From NCBI GenBank assembly GCA_014896315.1, contig JADBKP010000001.1, forward strand, positions 327,557 to 391,556: 64,000 bases of DNA. The letters are read 5' to 3'. A program made the position numbers and the translations under genes. Positions within the stretch are counted from its first letter, which is position 1. Every line of letters starts with the position of its first letter. The notes under the pieces are model-generated. The model made no database searches and was not told the DNA's origin. It saw nothing but the letters and a program-made list of their open reading frames with translations. The stretch is from Limnochordales bacterium. Lineage in GTDB: Bacteria; Bacillota; Limnochordia; Limnochordales; DUMU01. This document shows positions 18,601 to 25,891 of the stretch, one piece after another.

Positions 18601-18988
18601 AACCATAATAGACCGTTTCCGCTGCGAGACGGGCCGTCCGTTTCAACCACCGACTCAGCTCACCGGATTCTGAGTCACCCGGACCCCCCGGCTCTCCCGG
18701 GTGCACCGGCCAATCCCTGACAGGAAGCGACCGCCACTTGCCCCGTTCGTTCTCACCTGACCCGAACAGAGGATCAACACCCGCATAAAAGATAAACCGG
18801 CTCCCTTCCTCTTCACGGTGAAAACGGAAGCCGGTTTCGGACGCGCTTTCACTGGCCGCGGCCATCGCGTAGTATCGGATCAACTCCGTCCGGTTCAAGC
18901 CGGCTGCCGGCTTGCGCCGGGGATCGCCAACCAGGGCGGAACGGGCTCCCTCCACTTCCGTCTCGCCTCCCTGCCCCTCTACCGACAC
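15638..18988 (-). CDS. Upf1-type superfamily 1 helicase homologue with all ATPase motifs lost
   Basis: This 1116-residue protein has the architecture of Upf1/DNA2-like SF1 helicases, but its catalytic motifs are eroded. The Walker A position (residues about 418-427, DVPAGDHL) has no GKT, although motif Ia (RVLVLVPGETEAREIHHRF) follows as expected. A coiled-coil insert of about 250 residues comes next. Motif II reads FDLLVVGGAEG (D774 onward), with the DE pair replaced by GG. LNRLYFGGNLLPA matches the segment after motif IV. VAVVTPFSRQ (T966) and DALSGRCFDVVLASLVL match motif V and its surroundings. Motif VI LLTAARQ (T1039) has lost its arginine finger. Residues about 210-300 are an Ala/Glu-rich linker. 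The GTG start is uncertain; a GTG 11 codons later has a better ribosome site. It is cytoplasmic, presumably a nucleic-acid or partner-binding scaffold. Confidence 0.7.
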   Translation of the reverse strand: MSVEGQGGETEVEGARSALVGDPRRKPAAGLNRTELIRYYAMAAASESASETGFRFHREEEGSRFIFYAGVDPLFGSGENERGKWRSLPVRDWPVHPGEPGGPGDSESGELSRWLKRTARLAAETVYYGYPLVVCAGGEFLPVLFAAWPVSGEELQINPALIPADAQRRRLIWRKLMVLRGVLAEGSEPGPRRVEAFQAALASLVEELELGPGPWPGEGRVPGALQEGALPAAVEGKARAVAQAEAEAASSGEAARAAAELKAESELGACTLPRAAARAAAKARPEAQVKADVNAGAGGPAPAVYDCAILFRGPSPRLPLWLWEDWEYLLERPAVLGELWAEGEGQDSSRAQDRVEEPAMNLDETADGTSQDGEPPQPDGASATHLPLLLSPFSPAERERMGRVLRMAARRRGWVYLDVPAGDHLQEYLFHLILNGWYAGQRVLVLVPGETEAREIHHRFATITSLPTVAIWGGAVERQRVFADLQWVLRCRRPLAPPPAERFALGCEGQLGAAWQELRQCEEMVQRAAEAGKNLAALEKELKETAAALPSSLLTLAEREVQRAAGEFGALVKEVEGLLLEAERVAAGRWYWWERLWPRRRRHRVLSQLEWQVRSLLHRAGLNSGDWFVAPLSDDAEEMVKRLRLLRAAFKYAELFGRYQQLKLEAGAGEWDSPQALPRLLAASWAKLAQAAREAARARREYELDSLPDAVVDRLELLPRLQAELAAAAGSMAGQELDRAWNESLAAILPALPVWILPQADALEPLPPLPALFDLLVVGGAEGIPLAAVLPLAARASSVVLVGDARSEAEALGERVYSRTGSPEVHQQLASSCGLLGLDWVLYGWPVSSMRWQRQQQSAEKPHAPAEGFLRHRAFPLGTLLNRLYFGGNLLPAGPPVGAWGERTGASAFRWEVVRGQLHSPASGSAYNLDEAEAILRLLSGWLEKLGRKAAGEGAAPGVMTVAVVTPFSRQRDLLLHKLAALLPDGYEEIADICVLHLDALSGRCFDVVLASLVLSADSPTVHRAYLARHPEFVYGLLTAARQSLIVVGDPAAVVSLGGIWSELVSAPAATSAPDESFSFIVDGPYPPGSRAIELAYQELFLMQNGWRGQRRIGSP

Positions 18989-19027
18989 CCCACTGCCCGG
19001 CTGCGCAAGCCGCTTACGACGTTCGCT

Positions 19028-19276
19028 TCAGAGGGCCGCCTTCCGCTTAGCCTTCTCCAGCTCGGACTTGTCGTCCTTGTCCACCAGAGTGATGACCGCC
19101 TTGAACAGTTCCTCTGCCGCCGCTTTGCGATCCGGGTAGACCTTGTCGGCCACAGCGGCGTCTACGGCCTGACGCAGCGCCGTCTCCACACTTAACCCGA
19201 TCTTTCTCGCGTTAAGGAAGATACCGACATACTTCTGCTTTGGGTCTTTTTTGCCCAGGAACGAAAAGAGTCCCAT
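19028..19276 (-). CDS. Small hypothetical protein (82 aa)
   Basis: ATG 19276 (MGLFSFLGKKDPKQKY) lies behind a GGGGGG-containing ribosome site. The protein is charged, with predicted helices (VETALRQAVDAAV, KAAAEELFKAVITLVDKDDKSELEKAKRK) and no cysteines or membrane segments. I do not recognise it. It lies between the P-type ATPase gene (40 bases) and the helicase-like gene (39 bases) on the same strand, so all three may be co-transcribed. Confidence 0.6.
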   Translation of the reverse strand: MGLFSFLGKKDPKQKYVGIFLNARKIGLSVETALRQAVDAAVADKVYPDRKAAAEELFKAVITLVDKDDKSELEKAKRKAAL

Positions 19277-19316
19277 CACGCTCGCCCCCCTTCTGCCTTG
19301 GCTTCGACACACCGGC

Positions 19317-22271
19317 TCACTTTCCTGCCGGGTGAGTCTGCCGCCGGCCGGCAATCATCCGGGAAACGGCCTTCACCAGCTCCACCACGGTCAGCACGGC
19401 CAGCGCTGCCAGGGAGACGAATCCCCAATCCTGCCAGGAGAGGGGTGTCACATCGAAGACCGGCCGCAGTACGGGTATGGTGAGCACGGCAAACTGCAGC
19501 ACCAACGAGGCGGCGACCGCCACCAGCAGTGCCCGGTTCTTGAACCATCCCAGCGTGAAGATGCTCTGCGTCAGCGAGCGGGTGTTGAAGCTGTGCAAGA
19601 GCTGCACCAGGGCTAAAGTCATGAAGGCCACCGTCTCGGCCCGCACGATGTCACCCCTGGTCAGCATCTCCCAGCGATAAACCGCCAGCGTTACCAGGCC
19701 AATCAGCACTCCCTGCCAGGCAATATGCCACCCCAGGCCCCGGGAGAAAATGCCTTCCTTCGGGTCACGAGGCCTCTCGTTCATCACACCTTTCTCCGGC
19801 GGCTCAACCCCCAGGGCCAGCGCCGGCAAACCATCGGTGACCAGGTTGACCCAGAGGATCTGGATAGGCGTCAGCACGCGTCCCCACCCCAGGACGATGC
19901 CTAAGAAGATAGCGACTATCTCGCCAATATTGCAGGAAAGAAGATAATGAACCACCTTGCGGATGTTCGCATAGATCACCCGGCCTTCCCGGATGGCCGA
20001 CACAATCGTGGCAAAGTTGTCATCCGCCAGGACCATGTCAGCCGCACCCTTAGCCACGTCGGTTCCGGTTATCCCCATGGCCACGCCGATGTCGGCGCCT
20101 TTCAGTGCCGGAGCATCGTTGACGCCGTCCCCCGTCACCGCCACCACATGCCGGTGCGCCTGCAGCGCCCTGACAATGCGGAGCTTGTGCTCGGGCGCGA
20201 CGCGGGCATAAACCCGCACCCGCGGGCTGACTTCGATCAGACGAGCATCATCCATCTGTTCGAGCTCGGCACCGGTCAGCGCCTGGCTACCTTCCTCCCA
20301 GATCCCGAGCTCCCGGGCGATGGCAACGGCCGTCGCCTTGTGGTCACCAGTGATCATGACCGGCCGGATGCCCGCCCGGTGGGCGGCCGCCACCGCCTCC
20401 TTCACCTCGGGCCGCGGCGGGTCAATCTCCGCCACAAAGCCCAGGAACACCATCTCAGCCTCGACCTCCTCCGCCCGAAGCTCCTGCGGACGGAGATCCC
20501 AAATCCTGTAGGCAACCGCCAGAACCCGGAAGGCCTGTTCGGCCAGGGATGCTGCCACACCCAGAATCTGCTGGCGCTCCTCGCTGCTTAGCGGGTAGAC
20601 TTCTCCATCCTTGAAGATATGCGTGCACCGGAAAAGTACTTCTTCGGGCGCCCCCTTCGTGAACGCCACTTCGCAAGCCCCTACCTGCCGGCCGCCCTCC
20701 GCGCTGGCCCCCCCGGCCTCGCCCGGGGCACAAGCCACACCGTCGGCCGTACCCGCACCCGCAGCCGCTGCCGCACTACCGCTTGCCCCTCTCTCCCAGG
20801 GCCAGGCCAAAAGCAGCTCGCCCGGAATTTCCGTCCTGCCGCCGGCGGCGGAGGCGACCTTGTGGAAAGTGGTCATCCGTTTGCGTGACGATTCGAAGGG
20901 TATCTCAGCAATTCGCGGATAGACCCTGTTCAACAACTTAAGATCCAGGCCGGCCTTCTCTGCCGCTACCAGCAGCGCCCCCTCGGTGGGGTCACCGATG
21001 ACCCGCCGGCCGCCCTCTTCCTTCGGCCGTTCCTCGAGTCGGGCATCATTGCACAGGCTCATAGCAGCCAGCAGAGCCGTCAATCCCGGCTCGTGCTGGG
21101 GAACAACCGCCTTCCCATCCAGTTGGATCTCGCCGCGCGGCTCATATCCTTCGCCGGTCACCGTATAGAGCCGGCCGCCGCTGAAGATGCGCACCACGGT
21201 CATCTCGTTCTTTGTAAGCGTACCCGTCTTGTCAGAAGCGATCACCGTAGCCGTACCCAGCGTCTCCACCGCCGGCAAGCGACGGATGATCGCCCGGCGC
21301 CTCGCCATGCGCTGCACGCCCAGGGCCAGGACGATCGTCACCACTGCCGGCAGACCCTCAGGAATTGCGGCCACTGCGAGGCTGATGGCGGTCAGGAACA
21401 TCTCCAGAACCGGCTCGTCCCGCAGCAACCCGGCTACGAAGACAATGGCGACCAGAATCCCGGCCAGCACCCCAAGAGTCCGGCCCAGCTCCGCCATGCG
21501 CCGCTGCAGCGGAGTCTCCTCGGCCTCGCCTCCCTGAAGCATTCCGGCAATGCGACCGATCGCAGTGTTCATCCCGGTCGCGTACGCCACCGCCAGCCCC
21601 CGCCCGTAGCTCACCGTGGTGCTCGCAAAGACCAGGTTGTGCATGTCGCCCAGCGAGTTGCCCGCCTCCGGCGGCAGTTCACCGGCGTGCTTCTCGACCG
21701 GCACCGATTCTCCCGTAAGGGCCGACTCATCTACCCGGAGGTTGGCTGCCTGGATGATGCGGGCGTCGGCCGGGACCAGGTCGCCTGTTTCCAGCCGAAT
21801 GATATCGCCCGGTACGACCTCTGCTGCGGGAATCTCCACAAACTGCCCGCCCCGCAGCACCCGGGCTTTGGGTGCGCTCATACGCTTGAGCGCCGCCAGC
21901 GCCTCCTCGGCCCGGCTCTCCTGTGTCACGCCCAGCACCGCATTGACTATAACAATCAGCAGAATGGCGGCCGCGTCGACCCACTCGCCCAGCAACCCTG
22001 AGATGAGCGCCGCACCGAGAAGAATGAGCACCAGCACCTCCTTGAGCTGGTCGAACAGCTTCTGCCAGAGCGTACGGGGAGGTGCCTCCTCTAGCTGGTT
22101 TGGGCCGTACTGTTCAAGCCGGCGGGCTGCCTCTTGCGGGCTGAGGCCGTTCTCCGGATCCGAGCCGAGTTGCTCGAGAACCTGCGCCGTCGGCCGCTGC
22201 GACCAGAGCGTCAGCTCCGACAGGTTCTGACCCGCCGTCTCCCCGGTTTTGGCTGTCATCGCCACACTCAT
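19317..22271 (-). CDS. P-type cation-translocating ATPase (P2A, Ca2+/Mn2+ type)
   Basis: The protein has 984 residues with a full P2A layout: cation-ATPase N-terminal region (about 25-95), TM1-2, actuator domain with LTGES, TM3-4 with IPEGLPAVV (the PEGL ion-binding motif), phosphorylation site DKTGTLT at D347, nucleotide domain, MITGDH, TGDGVNDAPALK, and a C-terminal membrane bundle with the usual NxxxD ion-site helix (LWVNLVTDGLPALALG). It expels Ca2+ or Mn2+ from the cytoplasm using ATP. A yybP-ykoY riboswitch immediately upstream argues that Mn2+ is at least one substrate. A low-complexity Ala/Gly insert (about residues 485-540) interrupts the nucleotide domain. The start ATG has GAGGAG 10 bases upstream. 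Confidence 0.95.
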   Translation of the reverse strand: MSVAMTAKTGETAGQNLSELTLWSQRPTAQVLEQLGSDPENGLSPQEAARRLEQYGPNQLEEAPPRTLWQKLFDQLKEVLVLILLGAALISGLLGEWVDAAAILLIVIVNAVLGVTQESRAEEALAALKRMSAPKARVLRGGQFVEIPAAEVVPGDIIRLETGDLVPADARIIQAANLRVDESALTGESVPVEKHAGELPPEAGNSLGDMHNLVFASTTVSYGRGLAVAYATGMNTAIGRIAGMLQGGEAEETPLQRRMAELGRTLGVLAGILVAIVFVAGLLRDEPVLEMFLTAISLAVAAIPEGLPAVVTIVLALGVQRMARRRAIIRRLPAVETLGTATVIASDKTGTLTKNEMTVVRIFSGGRLYTVTGEGYEPRGEIQLDGKAVVPQHEPGLTALLAAMSLCNDARLEERPKEEGGRRVIGDPTEGALLVAAEKAGLDLKLLNRVYPRIAEIPFESSRKRMTTFHKVASAAGGRTEIPGELLLAWPWERGASGSAAAAAGAGTADGVACAPGEAGGASAEGGRQVGACEVAFTKGAPEEVLFRCTHIFKDGEVYPLSSEERQQILGVAASLAEQAFRVLAVAYRIWDLRPQELRAEEVEAEMVFLGFVAEIDPPRPEVKEAVAAAHRAGIRPVMITGDHKATAVAIARELGIWEEGSQALTGAELEQMDDARLIEVSPRVRVYARVAPEHKLRIVRALQAHRHVVAVTGDGVNDAPALKGADIGVAMGITGTDVAKGAADMVLADDNFATIVSAIREGRVIYANIRKVVHYLLSCNIGEIVAIFLGIVLGWGRVLTPIQILWVNLVTDGLPALALGVEPPEKGVMNERPRDPKEGIFSRGLGWHIAWQGVLIGLVTLAVYRWEMLTRGDIVRAETVAFMTLALVQLLHSFNTRSLTQSIFTLGWFKNRALLVAVAASLVLQFAVLTIPVLRPVFDVTPLSWQDWGFVSLAALAVLTVVELVKAVSRMIAGRRQTHPAGK

Positions 22272-22352
22272 ACGGTGAACACTCCTCTCAGCAGTGCAAT
22301 GCCCCGCTCAGGAGCGAGAGTTCATAGAAACGGTGCAAGCAAGCAGACAAAC

Positions 22353-22421
22353 AAAAAACCTTCAGCGAAAGGTGAACTTCGCGCCGCCCGGCCGGCCCAG
22401 ATTCCACCTTCCCCTGAAGGT
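22353..22421 (-). terminator. Intrinsic terminator of the yybP-ykoY riboswitch
   Basis: On the minus strand, ACCTTCAG (22414-22421) pairs with CTGAAGGT (22358-22365), an inner stem (22405-22410 with 22369-22374) extends it, and six T follow. The left arm contains the 3' strand of aptamer helix P1, so metal binding to the aptamer would prevent terminator formation. Confidence 0.85.
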
Positions 22422-22545
22422 CTCGCCGTTTATTACCTGCACGGTAGCTGTCCGGAACCAGATCCCGTGTTGTTGATCCCGGACGATCCCGCCACCGGTG
22501 CTACCACGCACCGGCAAAGGGATCCGGCTACTCCCCTTCCCATCG
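22415..22545 (-). ncRNA. yybP-ykoY (Mn2+-sensing) riboswitch
   Basis: Read on the minus strand, the leader starts with GAAGGGGAGTAGCC and ends with GGCGAGACCTTC, the two invariant ends of the yybP-ykoY aptamer (helix P1 is GAAGG with CCTTC). The internal ATCAACA element also fits the family. It sits between nth and the P-type ATPase gene, a known partner type. Members of the class bind Mn2+ and turn expression on; the overlapping terminator supports this here. Confidence 0.88.
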
Positions 22546-22551
22546 CAGGAT

Positions 22552-22579
22552 AGCATACCGCAACCTGCGCGTCCAGTAA
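22552..22579 (-). promoter_or_regulatory. Likely promoter for the riboswitch-ATPase transcript
   Basis: TTACTG (22574-22579) and TATGCT (22552-22557) on the minus strand are 16 bases apart and end just before the aptamer begins. Confidence 0.5.
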
Positions 22580-22599
22580 CTCCTACCCCTGCTTATCGA

Positions 22600-23235
22600 T
22601 CATATTTGCCCGCCTTGCCCGCCGGCCGAGCCCCAAGTCGCACTCCCCTTCAGCCCTGCGGGGCAGTAGGGCAGGAGCGGGCATTCCGCACACCGGGGCC
22701 GGCGGGCAGTACAAACCTCACGGCCAAAGTAGATCAAGCGTAAAGGCAGCGAAGCCCACTCCTCGCCGGGGAATATACCCTGCAAGTCTTGCTCCACCCG
22801 TTCCGGATCGGCACTCTCCGTAAAACCGAGGCGGCGAGAGAGCCGCAGGACGTGGGTATCAACTACAATCCCAAGACCCCCCAAGACCGCGTCCCAGCCC
22901 TCCCAACCCTCGAGGGCTGCCGCCGACAACAGCACGTTAGCCGTCTTTCGCCCAACCCCGCTTAAGGTCACTAACTCCTTGAGAGTACGTGGTACCTCCC
23001 CTCCGAAACGGGTTACCAGTAGCCGGCTCGTCTCTTGTATCGCTCTTGCTTTGTTCCGGAAGAAACCGGTGGGGCGGATGAGCATCTCCACTTCCGAGAT
23101 ATCTGCTTTCGCCAGGCTGGCTGCATCGGGGAAGCGGGCAAAAAGACGCGGCGTTACCTTGTTTACGATCGCATCAGTACATTGAGCAGACAATATAGCA
23201 GCAATCAGCAACTGAAACGGATTCTCATGACGCAA
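22600..23235 (-). CDS. nth: Endonuclease III (DNA glycosylase/AP lyase)
   Basis: The frame shows the helix-hairpin-helix LSGVGRKTANVLL with the catalytic lysine, VVDTHV with the catalytic aspartate, and the 4Fe-4S ligands in CTARRPRCAECPLLPYC near the C-terminus. The enzyme removes oxidised pyrimidines from DNA and cleaves the strand (base excision repair). The coordinates begin at TTG 23235, which has no good ribosome site. The frame stays open to 23310, and those 25 extra codons (KERARIILTLLKQRYPEV) closely resemble the normal N-terminal helix of Nth. They contain no ATG, GTG or TTG and are preceded by GTG-TAG. The true start is thus unclear: a rare start codon, a mutation or a sequence error. 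Confidence 0.9.
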   Translation of the reverse strand: MRHENPFQLLIAAILSAQCTDAIVNKVTPRLFARFPDAASLAKADISEVEMLIRPTGFFRNKARAIQETSRLLVTRFGGEVPRTLKELVTLSGVGRKTANVLLSAAALEGWEGWDAVLGGLGIVVDTHVLRLSRRLGFTESADPERVEQDLQGIFPGEEWASLPLRLIYFGREVCTARRPRCAECPLLPYCPAGLKGSATWGSAGGQGGQI

Positions 23236-23274
23236 GGGGACTCTTACTTCCGGATATCTTTGCTTCAGTAATGT

Positions 23275-23287
23275 GAGAATGATTCTC
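23275..23287. promoter_or_regulatory. Fur/Zur/PerR-like palindrome
   Basis: GAGAATGATTCTC is a perfect 6-1-6 palindrome with the AAT-N-ATT core typical of Fur-family operators. It lies 143 bases upstream of the CDF exporter start and within the upstream extension of nth. Regulation of the exporter by metal is plausible but not shown. Confidence 0.35.
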
Positions 23288-23365
23288 GCACGCTCTTTAA
23301 CCTCGATTTCCTACACCCCGCAGTCTAGATCAGCAAGATACGCAAGTTGAACTGGCCAACAGAGG

Positions 23366-23393
23366 TTGCCACTTTGGCCTGACCGCATATGTT
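23366..23393 (+). promoter_or_regulatory. Possible promoter for the CDF exporter
   Basis: TTGCCA (23366-23371) and TATGTT (23388-23393) are 16 bases apart, 36 bases before the start codon. Confidence 0.35.
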
Positions 23394-23429
23394 GTAGTAA
23401 GGCAAATGCAAAGAAGGAGATAGTTCATT

Positions 23430-24365
23430 ATGGACACCGGTACCAGCGGTGCTAAGGCAGCGAGCACCCACCGCCGCGCCATACGGGCAGCCCAGCTCTC
23501 CACCCTCGGACTGCTGCTGACCAGCCTAGTCCAGGGTGTTCTGGTCTTCTTTACGGGTTCAACCGCGCTGCTCGCCGATACCCTGCATAACCTGCTCGAC
23601 TGCTTGACCGGAGCGGTGCTCTGGCTTGTATACCACCTCGAGAGACGCCCCCCAGACCGTCGGCTTACATACGGGTGGGGGCGGGCCGAGGACCTGGCCG
23701 GGCTACTCATCCTCCTCATCATCATCGCCACCGCCGCCTCCTCCGCCTGGGTCGCCTACCTGCGCCTGCGCCATCCGCAGCCCCTGCCGCTGGTCTGGGC
23801 GGTGGCAGCCGCCGGCCTCATCGGTTTTCTCGGCAACGAGCTGGTAGCTCGGTATCGCCTGAGGGTGGGGCGGGAGATCAAGAGCGCCGCCCTGATCGCC
23901 GACGGCTATCACGCCCGGGCCGACGGCTGGACCTCCCTGGCTGTGCTGGCGGGCGCACTCGGCGTCCGGGCGGGATTCCCCCTCGCCGACCCCCTTGCCG
24001 CTTTTGTCATCAGCCTGGCCATTCTCCACATCGCCTACGAAGCCGGCAGGTCGGTGATCCTGCGCGTGCTGGATGGAGTGGAGACGGAGATAATCGAGCG
24101 CATTCAAGCCGCGGCCCGGTCCGTACCGGGTATTGAATCAGTCAACGAGGTGCGCGCCCGCTGGCTTGGCCGGCAGATCGTGGCCGAGATCAACGTGGGG
24201 GTTGCTCCCGACATCAGCGTCACCGCCGGTCACCAGCTGGCCGTTCAGGTCGAGCAGGTCATCTGTGCCAGGAATGCCGAGGTTGCCAGGGTCATTGTCC
24301 ATGTCGATCCTGCTGATGAACCGGGAGAGCGCTTCCATCGCCCGGCCGCTCCGGGAAGCGGCTAG
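23430..24365 (+). CDS. Cation diffusion facilitator (CDF) metal exporter
   Basis: The protein has 311 residues, with AAGGAG before ATG 23430. About six membrane segments occupy residues 20-215. The intramembrane metal site is formed by H53-x3-D57 in TM2 (DTLHNLLD) and H161-x3-D165 in TM5 (GYHARADGW), the pattern of Zn2+/Cd2+-type CDF proteins. Residues about 215-300 are the cytoplasmic ferredoxin-like dimerisation domain (GIESVNEVRARWLGRQIVAEINV). It exchanges cytoplasmic divalent metal (Zn2+, Fe2+ or Mn2+) for protons. It is monocistronic, divergent from nth and convergent with fabZ. A Fur-family-like palindrome lies upstream. Confidence 0.93.
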   Translation: MDTGTSGAKAASTHRRAIRAAQLSTLGLLLTSLVQGVLVFFTGSTALLADTLHNLLDCLTGAVLWLVYHLERRPPDRRLTYGWGRAEDLAGLLILLIIIATAASSAWVAYLRLRHPQPLPLVWAVAAAGLIGFLGNELVARYRLRVGREIKSAALIADGYHARADGWTSLAVLAGALGVRAGFPLADPLAAFVISLAILHIAYEAGRSVILRVLDGVETEIIERIQAAARSVPGIESVNEVRARWLGRQIVAEINVGVAPDISVTAGHQLAVQVEQVICARNAEVARVIVHVDPADEPGERFHRPAAPGSG

Positions 24366-24427
24366 TTGCCCAAGTCGACCGGCCCACTGGCTATCTCGCC
24401 GGGCCTGCCTGGCCATGCAAGACCAGG

Positions 24428-24934
24428 CTATAAAGCCGCCTTGCCCGCTCCATCTGAGACCTCCTGGCCGGCTGCGCCCCTCAATGCAGCCCCAAAGTGT
24501 ACCTCGGCAGGGGCATCAGTGATGGCAAAAGTGAAGGTGGCGTCGGCTGCCACTTCCCCGGCCACGGTGGCGGTGGCCTGACATCGCACCAGCGGCCCCC
24601 GCCGTTTCAGGATCTGCAGTTCGAGCCGCAACTGGTCACCGGGGACCACCGGCCGGCGGAAACGGGCCGCCTCGATGCCGGCAAAAAAGCCGGCCTTACC
24701 CCGGTATTCCGGCAGCGGGGCGAGGGCAGCCACCGCCACCTGGGCCATCGCTTCTAGGATCAGCACCCCCGGCATGATCGGCCAGCCGGGAAAGTGTCCG
24801 GCAAAGAACGGTTCGTTAACCGTGACGTTTTTGATGCCCACGGCCCTAACTCCTGGCTCCGCTTCCAGCACCCGGTCGACAAGCAAAAAGGGGTAGCGGT
24901 GCGGAAGGATCCGCATCAACTCACTGATCTCCAC
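24428..24934 (-). CDS. fabZ: 3-hydroxyacyl-[acyl-carrier-protein] dehydratase FabZ
   Basis: Start GTG 24934 (GGAAGGAG upstream) gives 168 residues with a hot-dog fold. LPHRYPFLLVDRV opens the domain, and AGHFPGWPIMPGVLILEAMAQ carries the catalytic H47 and E61. It dehydrates 3-hydroxyacyl-ACP to trans-2-enoyl-ACP in fatty-acid elongation. The C-terminal 20 residues or so (GAALRGAAGQEVSDG) are a non-conserved tail, longer than in the usual 140-150 residue enzyme. The gene stands alone here, not next to other fab or lpx genes. Confidence 0.95.
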   Translation of the reverse strand: MEISELMRILPHRYPFLLVDRVLEAEPGVRAVGIKNVTVNEPFFAGHFPGWPIMPGVLILEAMAQVAVAALAPLPEYRGKAGFFAGIEAARFRRPVVPGDQLRLELQILKRRGPLVRCQATATVAGEVAADATFTFAITDAPAEVHFGAALRGAAGQEVSDGAGKAAL

Positions 24935-25174
24935 CCGGGAAACTCCTTCCTCGCAGGCTCCATTCTAACCTGTATCCCCCGCCACCGCGGGTTACTACTA
25001 GTTATTCTACGGCATCACTGGGCCTCCTCGCTCAATCCCGGTCCGCACAAGGCAAAGCTGGCAGGCAGACAGCCTGTCCTGGCGTGGGTAGGCGAGGTGG
25101 TTGCTTACCGAGGCAGGAATTCCGTTACTGGTGGCTAAACCTACTAGAGAAAACTTTCGTGAGGGGGTATTTAA

Positions 25175-25756
25175 ATGGAACGCATTTCCCAGTCGTCGCG
25201 GTCACGCTGGCTCTTGAAACTCGGGGCTGCAGGTCTGCTCGTCATCGGCCTCGCCTTCGCCAGCGTAGCAGCGCAGGCCGCCACCACCAATCTGGCCCTC
25301 GGCCGGCCCTACAAGATCACCATTCTCGACCAGAATGATCAGTTCGTTAAGCTCGAAGCCTCGTACCCCGACACAAATGGCAAAGAGTTGACCGACGGCG
25401 TCAAGGCGGCCAAACCCGACTTCCAGGACCCCGCCTGGGTCGGGACACTGCGTCAGGGCGGCCGTGATGTCGTCATCGATCTGGGAAAGTCAGCAACCAT
25501 CAGCAAGGTCGTCGCCCGCTTCCTGGCGGACAAGTCCGTGGGCATCGGCGCACCGGAGCTGGTCGAGGTCAGCTTCTCCAGCGACGGCGTCAAGTTTAGC
25601 GATCCGATCATGCTGCAACCCACTTTTGACGCGGAGGGCACGGTGATCGTTCCGTTTGAGGGAGAGTTCAACAATATCAGCGCCCGGTTTGTCAAGGTAA
25701 CTTGGGCGAATGACGTCTGGGTTTTCTGCGATGAGATCGAGGTTTTCGGCAACTGA
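25175..25756 (+). CDS. Secreted discoidin (F5/8 type C)-like protein
   Basis: The protein has 193 residues with a signal peptide ending near AAQAATT (about residue 37). The mature part (NLALGRPYKIT, SYPDTNGKELTDGVKA, FQDPAWVGTLRQGGRDVVIDLGKSATISKVVARFL, then VEVSFSSDGVKFS and DEIEVFGN) is a galactose-binding/discoidin-like beta sandwich. From memory, this subtype is often fused to DUF4855 domains in other Bacillota; here it is a free-standing protein near two separate DUF4855 genes. A role as a glycan-binding partner of those proteins is an inference. A bidirectional terminator follows the gene. Confidence 0.8.
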   Translation: MERISQSSRSRWLLKLGAAGLLVIGLAFASVAAQAATTNLALGRPYKITILDQNDQFVKLEASYPDTNGKELTDGVKAAKPDFQDPAWVGTLRQGGRDVVIDLGKSATISKVVARFLADKSVGIGAPELVEVSFSSDGVKFSDPIMLQPTFDAEGTVIVPFEGEFNNISARFVKVTWANDVWVFCDEIEVFGN

Positions 25757-25818
25757 ACCGTAGGTGACTCTCGCGCCAGGGACGACCGCGGCGTAGATCG
25801 TGGGATAAAGATAGCAAC

Positions 25819-25862
25819 GAATGGGGGGCACCTCCGGGGCGAGCAGCGGTAGCCCCCCATTC
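25819..25862. terminator. Bidirectional terminator between convergent genes
   Basis: GAATGGGGGGC (25819-25829) and GCCCCCCATTC (25852-25862) form a perfect 11-bp stem between the discoidin-like gene and the solute-binding gene. Confidence 0.8.
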
Positions 25863-25891
25863 CGTATTACTTCTTGCCTACGAGTCACGTG

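Noticed and set aside
19947-20591. 214-codon plus-strand open frame inside the P-type ATPase gene
   Set aside because: The minus strand carries the invariant ATPase motifs in this interval.
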